A stretch of 64,000 bases of DNA from Flavobacteriales bacterium. Lineage in GTDB: Bacteria; Bacteroidota; Bacteroidia; Flavobacteriales_F; PHOS-HE28. Below are positions 60,548 through 64,000 of the stretch, one piece after another; the first letter of the stretch is position 1, and each line of letters begins with the position of its first letter. The position numbers and the translations under genes were made by a program. Where the stretch lies: positions 62,001 to 126,000 of the forward strand of contig JAEUTA010000002.1 in NCBI GenBank assembly GCA_016788205.1, written 5' to 3'. The notes beneath the pieces are model-generated. The model worked only from the letters and a program-made list of their open reading frames with translations, had not been told where the DNA came from and did no database searches.

Positions 60548-63532
60548 ATGCAACTCAGCCGAAGAACCTCCCTATTCCTGACCCTCGTCCTCGTTGCGGA
60601 TGGTCTGTTCGCACAAAGCAATACGCTTGACCCCACCTTCAATCCTACGGATGCTGGTTTCGGCCGGAACGACGGTATGCGCATCGCCAACGCGGTGAAT
60701 CCCCAGTTCGTGAACCATGCGGCATTGATGGCCGATGGGCGCATGGTCATCGTCGGTGGCTTCGACATACACGACGGGCGCTTCAGGGGGAATATCACGC
60801 GTGCGCTTCAGGACGGATCCATCGACACCACATTCGTTCCAGCAGCGACCGGCGTTGTGGAAAGGGTGCTGGTGCAAGCCGATGGAAAAGTGATCATCGG
60901 AGGGAATTTCTCCACGGTAGGCGGGGTTTCACGGCGCGGTATCGCACGCCTCAACACGAACGGCTCGCTGGACACCAGCTTCGATCCAGGAATTGGCTTC
61001 CAGAACGGCACCGCCAACGGCACGGTGGAGCACATGGTCCTGCAGCCGGATGGGAAAGTGATCGTTGCCGGAAGCTTCACCACGTACAACGGCGTTAGCG
61101 TATCGAGGCCGGTGCGACTGAACACGGATGGGACCGTGGACGCCACGTTGAACACCGGCGCGGGTTTCGGGAACACGATCAATGGCCTCGCCCTCCAGCC
61201 GGATGGCAAGATCCTCGTCGTAGGAGCATTCACCTCCTACAACGGCACCTCGCGGCCTGCGATCGCCAGACTACAATCCACAGGGGCTTTGGACGGCAGT
61301 TTCGCGCCAACGTTCGCGGGCGGGAACTCGGGCCAAACGCTCGCCCTGCGCGCCGATGGCAAGGTGTGGCTCAACGGCAACTTCACCTCCGTGAACGGCC
61401 AGCCGCGCCAGAAGTTCGTGCTGCTCACTGCATCCGGCGCCACGGATCCCGGTTTCGTCCCCGCGGCATTGACATACGTCAGGGTGACGTCACTGGCGGC
61501 ACAGGCCGATGGGAAACTGCTCGTCGGTATGTACTTGAACAACTCGACCGGCGCAGCACGTGACCATCTCGCGCGCTTCAATGCCGATGGCTCGATCGAT
61601 CCGGTGTTCGCCGGTACCGACTTCAATGACAACGTGAGCCACTTGGTGCTCCTGCCGGACCAACGGATCGTGGTGTTCGGCAATTTCCTCTCCTATGGTC
61701 AGCACGGTGAGTGCACCTTCACACGCCTGATGCCTGACGGCACCGTGGATCCCACCTGGGGGCAGGCCAACGCCTTCGACTTTACGGCGCTCAATATCGT
61801 TACCCAACCGGACGGCAAGCATGTGGTGGTCGGCGGTTTCCTTTCGTATTTCAACCACACGGCCAACCGCGTGGCCCGCCTGCATCCGAACGGCGAACTG
61901 GACACCGGCTTCAATGCGTGGTGGGGCATCAACTCATTGGTGCGGGACGTGGTGCTGCAACCCGATGGGAAATTGTTGATCGGTGGTCACTTCGTGGATG
62001 TCGCCGACGCCACGTACAGCGGCCGCGTCATGCGTTTGAACAGCGATGGCAGCTATGATCCCACCTTCGTGGCGGACTGGAACCAGATCAGTACGATCCG
62101 ACGGCTCGCCCTCCAACCCGATGGGAAAGTGCTCGCCATGTCCGGCGGAGGCTTGAACCGCCTGCTCCCCAACGGGGACCTTGACCCATCGTTCACCCCC
62201 GGTCTTTCTCCGGGTGCCCTGTACGATGTGCTGGCCCTGCCCAGTGGCGAGATCCTTGTTGCGGGTGGCACCAATTTGTACAATGGGCAAACGGTGGGGG
62301 CCATCTTCAGGCTAAACAACGATGGCAGCGTGGATACCGGCTTCAACATCGGCGCCGGACCCAACAACAACAGCAGTATCCAGGACATCGAGCGGCAGCC
62401 GGACGGGAAGATCCTTGCTGCGGGAAACTCGTTCACCACCTTCAATGGGCAAGCGCGCAGTCGTCTTGTTCGCCTGAACACCGACGGGTCCGTGGACCTT
62501 TCCTTCAACATCGGTACCGGTTTCGATGGCAGCACCGCACTGGTGAAGGTGGCACCGAGCGGAAAGATCTACGTGAGCGGTGAGTTCCAGAACGTGAACG
62601 GCATCACCCGGCCCCGGTTGGCCCGCCTGCTTCCCAATGGAACGCTGGATGCATCCTACGATCTGGGAACAGGACCACAGTCCACCCTGAACGGCATGGT
62701 CATCAGCGCCACCGAGGACCATGTGATCGTGGGCGGCTTCAGGCAGATCGATGGCATCGGTCGCAACCGTATCGCACGCATCAAGGACACGCCCCGCATG
62801 GCGGCCCGCATCATGCTGGAAGGGCCGTACAACGGATCGACCATGAACGATGCCTTACGCATCCTTCCCTCCTTCCCTCCTACCGAGCCTTTCACCGCCA
62901 TGGGCTATGCGCATGCTACCTACACATCCGGCGCTATGATCCCGACCGGCATACTCACCGGTACAGGGAACTTCACCGTCGTGGACTGGGTGATCGTGGA
63001 GATGCGTCCAGTGACATCGCCCGGCACGGTGGCCGCCTCGCGTGCCGCGCTGTTGCTGCGGAATGGCTGGGTGGTCGACCTCGATGGCATGGGCTACGTG
63101 GGCTTTGCCGGGCTGGCTGCGGGCAACTATTGCGTGGCCGTTCGGTCGCGGAACCATCTCCCGGTGATGTCCGCTCCATCCAACCCGATCGCCTATGGAG
63201 GCTCCATCGCCACCATCAACTTTACACTGCCCGCAACGCCGGTGTACGATGATGATGCACGCAAGAACGTGAGCGGCGTGATGGTGCTTACAGCAGGCGA
63301 TGTCACCTTCAATGGCACCGTGCAATACAGCGGATCGGGCAACGATCGTGATCCGATCCTCTCGCGCATCGGCGGCATCATTCCAACAAACTCCGTGAGC
63401 GGCTATTGGCCGGAGGACGTGAATATGGACGGTGTGGTCCTGTACACCGGCAGCGGCAACGACAGGGACCTGATCCTGCAGAGCATTGGCGGGATCGTGC
63501 CCACGAATACCAGGAGCGCTTCACTGCCTTGA
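60548..63532 (+). CDS. Secreted delta-60 repeat protein with a dockerin-like C-terminus
   Basis: 994 aa. A signal peptide (ends DGLFAQ) is followed by about 14 delta-60 repeats of roughly 50-55 aa (about 60-750), each with LQPDGKVIVAG-like and RLNTDGSxDxxF-like motifs; they probably build one or two beta-propellers. A beta-sandwich region follows (about 760-905). The last ~87 residues are two 33-residue tandem units with a calcium-loop motif D-V-N-x-D-G, then a Y-x-G-S-G-N-D-R-D and an I-G-G-I-x-P-T-N segment, like a paired dockerin/EF-hand tail. There is no T9SS C-terminal domain. A surface adhesion or scaffold role is inferred. Confidence 0.85.
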   Translation: MQLSRRTSLFLTLVLVADGLFAQSNTLDPTFNPTDAGFGRNDGMRIANAVNPQFVNHAALMADGRMVIVGGFDIHDGRFRGNITRALQDGSIDTTFVPAATGVVERVLVQADGKVIIGGNFSTVGGVSRRGIARLNTNGSLDTSFDPGIGFQNGTANGTVEHMVLQPDGKVIVAGSFTTYNGVSVSRPVRLNTDGTVDATLNTGAGFGNTINGLALQPDGKILVVGAFTSYNGTSRPAIARLQSTGALDGSFAPTFAGGNSGQTLALRADGKVWLNGNFTSVNGQPRQKFVLLTASGATDPGFVPAALTYVRVTSLAAQADGKLLVGMYLNNSTGAARDHLARFNADGSIDPVFAGTDFNDNVSHLVLLPDQRIVVFGNFLSYGQHGECTFTRLMPDGTVDPTWGQANAFDFTALNIVTQPDGKHVVVGGFLSYFNHTANRVARLHPNGELDTGFNAWWGINSLVRDVVLQPDGKLLIGGHFVDVADATYSGRVMRLNSDGSYDPTFVADWNQISTIRRLALQPDGKVLAMSGGGLNRLLPNGDLDPSFTPGLSPGALYDVLALPSGEILVAGGTNLYNGQTVGAIFRLNNDGSVDTGFNIGAGPNNNSSIQDIERQPDGKILAAGNSFTTFNGQARSRLVRLNTDGSVDLSFNIGTGFDGSTALVKVAPSGKIYVSGEFQNVNGITRPRLARLLPNGTLDASYDLGTGPQSTLNGMVISATEDHVIVGGFRQIDGIGRNRIARIKDTPRMAARIMLEGPYNGSTMNDALRILPSFPPTEPFTAMGYAHATYTSGAMIPTGILTGTGNFTVVDWVIVEMRPVTSPGTVAASRAALLLRNGWVVDLDGMGYVGFAGLAAGNYCVAVRSRNHLPVMSAPSNPIAYGGSIATINFTLPATPVYDDDARKNVSGVMVLTAGDVTFNGTVQYSGSGNDRDPILSRIGGIIPTNSVSGYWPEDVNMDGVVLYTGSGNDRDLILQSIGGIVPTNTRSASLP

Positions 63533-63585
63533 GCCGCGCTCCCCGGTGGTACGAAGGGTGACGATGCGGATGAGGTGATCTGACG

Positions 63586-63632
63586 GCTTAACCGCAAGAG
63601 TCGCTGAGTAGCAGAGGAACGCAGAGATACTT
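63586..63632. repeat. Family A repeat remnant
   Basis: CTTAACCGCAAGAGTCGCTG followed by GCAGAGGAACGCAGAG is related to the repeats at 23-89 and 30705-30779. It lies 54 nt after the delta-60 gene. No full inverted partner is seen within the window. Confidence 0.55.
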
Positions 63633-63677
63633 GGTTCGCTTGGTCCGGTTGTTGCGTGAGGGAGCGCCCTTCGTTGC

Positions 63678-63685
63678 CACCTTTG
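63678..63685 (+). promoter_or_regulatory. Bacteroidota -7 element (CACCTTTG)
   Basis: CACCTTTG ends only 3 nt before the ATG at 63689, the shortest spacing in the window. Confidence 0.4.
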
Positions 63686-63688
63686 CCC

Positions 63689-64000
63689 ATGCGTCTTTCG
63701 CTCCTCGCGCTCGTACTCCTTCTCTCTTTCCGCAGCACCGCCCAGGACCTGCCCAGCGATCTGGACAAGATGCCCGCTTGGATGGTGACCTTGCTCACCG
63801 AGAAGAAACCGGAGAAACCCTACAAGCCGGAAGGCAAGCCGCTGCACACGAACAAGTTCAGCGGCACATGGGAGATCAAGACCGGCAGCGGTGAGACATT
63901 CAAGTTCTGGAGTGATCCGAACCGTATCGTGATCCAGCAACCGGCCGGGACATGGAGCCCGGAGCGGGCCATCTTGATCGACCTGCAGACCAACGTGAAG
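63689..64000 (+). CDS. Secreted protein, partial (cut by window end)
   Basis: The first 104 codons are visible. A signal peptide (ends FRSTAQ) is followed by a Lys/Pro/Glu-rich stretch and the start of a beta-rich domain (NKFSGTWEIKTGSGETFKFW). The frame is open to the last base. No family can be named from this part. The ATG at 63689 is the first in frame and follows a promoter octamer. Confidence 0.7.
   Translation, partial: MRLSLLALVLLLSFRSTAQDLPSDLDKMPAWMVTLLTEKKPEKPYKPEGKPLHTNKFSGTWEIKTGSGETFKFWSDPNRIVIQQPAGTWSPERAILIDLQTNVK

Overview
The window is 64 kb of chromosome from a member of the Bacteroidota, most likely a high-GC, Flavobacteriales-like environmental lineage (the rank is inferred). 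The evidence is: several secreted proteins end in type IX secretion (T9SS) C-terminal domains; there is a PorE-like TPR/PD40/OmpA-like protein; there are YwqK/MORN-variant, DUF4294 and DUF2141 proteins; and many genes are preceded by the Bacteroidota promoter element TAnnTTTG or a close variant, often only 3-30 nt before the start codon. Shine-Dalgarno sequences are not evident. No rRNA, tRNA, CRISPR array, IS element, prophage or origin was recognised.

Layout. 1-6.9 kb: a periplasmic FrnE/DsbA-like protein, then a tight operon of a LysM protein with a degenerate lytic-transglycosylase domain, two SGNH proteins and an MBOAT acyltransferase (a probable glycan or peptidoglycan O-acylation unit). 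7.0-9.9 kb: an ECF sigma factor with a small soluble zinc anti-sigma factor, and a PF10136 membrane protein. 10-13 kb: a nucleotide-sugar epimerase and a glycosyltransferase, separated by dispersed palindromic repeats. 13-24.7 kb: T9SS cargo proteins, two L,D-transpeptidases, membrane glycosyltransferases, recR, and a GT2 protein fused to a truncated sugar-phosphotransferase module. 24.7-29.8 kb: a 2-oxoacid dehydrogenase E2, the PorE-like protein, a DnaQ-family exonuclease and a FAH-family hydrolase.

29.9-32.6 kb is the most unusual locus: kdsA, then a transaldolase/fructose-6-phosphate-aldolase domain fused to a KdsD-type CBS pair, then a KdsC-like phosphatase. The aldolase stands where the SIS isomerase domain of arabinose-5-phosphate isomerase (KdsD) would be expected. 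A separate, conventional transaldolase lies at 38.2 kb. 32.6-41 kb: a minus-strand operon (mnmA, lipoprotein, subtilase, aat, DUF2141) followed by housekeeping repair genes (nnr, a Sua5/YciO-like protein). 41-51 kb: an OmpA-family protein with thrombospondin-3 repeats, an abundant-looking outer-membrane barrel, pcm, an oxidoreductase, a lipoprotein, an intact polyprenyl-phosphate sugar transferase, 3-hydroxyacyl-CoA dehydrogenase, GNAT and FkbM methyltransferase genes. 51-64 kb: DUF4294, a biotin carboxylase, an antiporter, nitronate monooxygenase, sucC, a LolD-like ATPase, a large delta-60 repeat protein with a dockerin-like tail, and a gene cut by the window edge.

Taken together, much of the window concerns the cell envelope: LPS Kdo supply, exopolysaccharide initiation, peptidoglycan cross-linking and modification, and T9SS-secreted surface proteins. 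Genes are packed very tightly: eight of ten convergent pairs overlap, abut or lie within a few bases of each other. Two short palindromic repeat families are scattered between genes, and members have entered the coding sequences of kdsA and a glycosyltransferase.
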